Of a DNA stretch of 64,000 nucleotides, positions 63,346 through 64,000 are shown one piece after another. This DNA is from Lutjanus erythropterus (taxonomy: Eukaryota > Chordata > Actinopteri > Lutjaniformes > Lutjanidae): positions 36,424,705 to 36,488,704 of the forward strand of contig CM034592.1 in the NCBI GenBank assembly GCA_020091685.1, in the 5' to 3' direction. A model generated the notes under the pieces. The model did not search any database and was not told the origin of the DNA. It was given only the letters and a program-made list of their open reading frames with translations. The number at the start of each line of letters is the position of its first letter. The first letter of the stretch is position 1. Made by a program: the position numbers and the translations under genes.

Positions 63346-64000
63346 TGAGCCTTTGGGGTTGATGTTGTACTACATAATTAAGGTCTTGAGCTTGTTAAAA
63401 TCATCTCCAACCAATCCAATGACAGCTACACTGCAGTTTTTCTAATACTGACTTCTCCAAAAACAGGAATAGTAAACAGGCCTGCATCAACTTAATGACA
63501 CAAATTGAGGCCATCTGCTGTGAAGCAGTACTTGCGTGTAGTTGCAGACAGTCAATTCACATATTTGCAAATCATGTCACTGAAAATAGTACTAATTTGA
63601 TTTAGTTAGGTTTTCCTGTGATTACTAAAAAATGCATCTGTACTCCCTGTACTGTCTCATGTCCAAATATCTGCTGACATGCAAATATATCTAAACAAAA
63701 GAACAATTTGCAAATACATAGCATCTGAGTTCTGATGACAGGATACAGATACAGATTTAGGGGGATGAACAAGAAATGCTTGTTTTCTTTAGTATATTAT
63801 CACCAGAAAGAAAGAATTGTGTTTTTGTTACCTTAGATTTGGCCTATTCAGTTATTTTTACAGAAGAGCCAGATTTGAAAAAGGTAAAGTACCAAAGGGC
63901 TTGACGTTTACATTTCCTACATTTTTTTTTTAGATATTTAAATGTGTAAGGGAATGCAACATTTTTCTCCACTGTATTAGTTTTTATAATTGGAAGACAA
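63346..64000 (+). other. pacsin1: pacsin1 intron 2, window end
   Basis: AT-rich intronic sequence; no second pacsin1 coding exon lies before the window ends. Nothing else recognised. Confidence 0.5.

Overview
This window is vertebrate genomic DNA, almost certainly from a ray-finned (probably percomorph) fish. The evidence is intron-split genes with GT-AG junctions, AT-rich intergenic DNA, many (GT)n-type microsatellites, and several repeat families typical of teleost genomes. No bacterial-type operon, CRISPR array, viral gene or toxin gene was seen. Nearly all open frames longer than 60 codons are chance frames or repeats. The real coding sequence is in short exons, reconstructed here from splice sites and protein similarity.

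Layout. (1) 1-14.7 kb: intergenic and repeat-rich. It includes a GGTTCT/AGAACC degenerate array (9.3-10.1 kb), an unassigned candidate exon on the minus strand (8981-9172), and a few unique-looking stretches that could be conserved non-coding DNA. (2) 14.7-27.8 kb: nudt3, plus strand, five coding exons, 178 aa, a Nudix hydrolase of diphosphoinositol polyphosphates. Its introns carry a TTAA-ended MITE interrupted by another repeat, an 870-bp hAT-like element, and a decayed Tc1 transposase. A long 3' UTR probably ends at an AATAAA at 27781. (3) 30.3-34.7 kb: rps10, minus strand, five coding exons plus a 5' non-coding exon, 166 aa, ribosomal protein eS10. (4) 34.7-56.1 kb: mostly repeat-rich non-coding DNA. 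A promoter-like first exon with a strong splice donor lies at about 35.6-35.8 kb and holds a complete 39-codon ORF. A complete non-autonomous hAT element with a perfect 8-bp target duplication lies at 53631-54536. (5) 56.1-64 kb: the 5' part of pacsin1, plus strand. A probable 5' non-coding exon ends at 56357, a ~6.1-kb intron follows, and the first coding exon (62441-62566) encodes the N-terminal 20 residues. The rest of the gene lies beyond the window.

The gene set nudt3-rps10-pacsin1 matches the human 6p21.31 neighbourhood. Here, however, nudt3 is convergent with rps10, whereas in human both lie on the same strand and are joined by an annotated readthrough transcript. The three genes have unrelated roles (inositol pyrophosphate turnover, 40S ribosome, F-BAR membrane remodelling and endocytosis), so the cluster is ancestral synteny and not a functional operon. 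I found no convincing new biological system. The best leads are the 35.6-kb exon with its short ORF, the 61-nt hairpin at 57275, the inverted nudt3 order, and the orphan exon candidate at 8981-9172.
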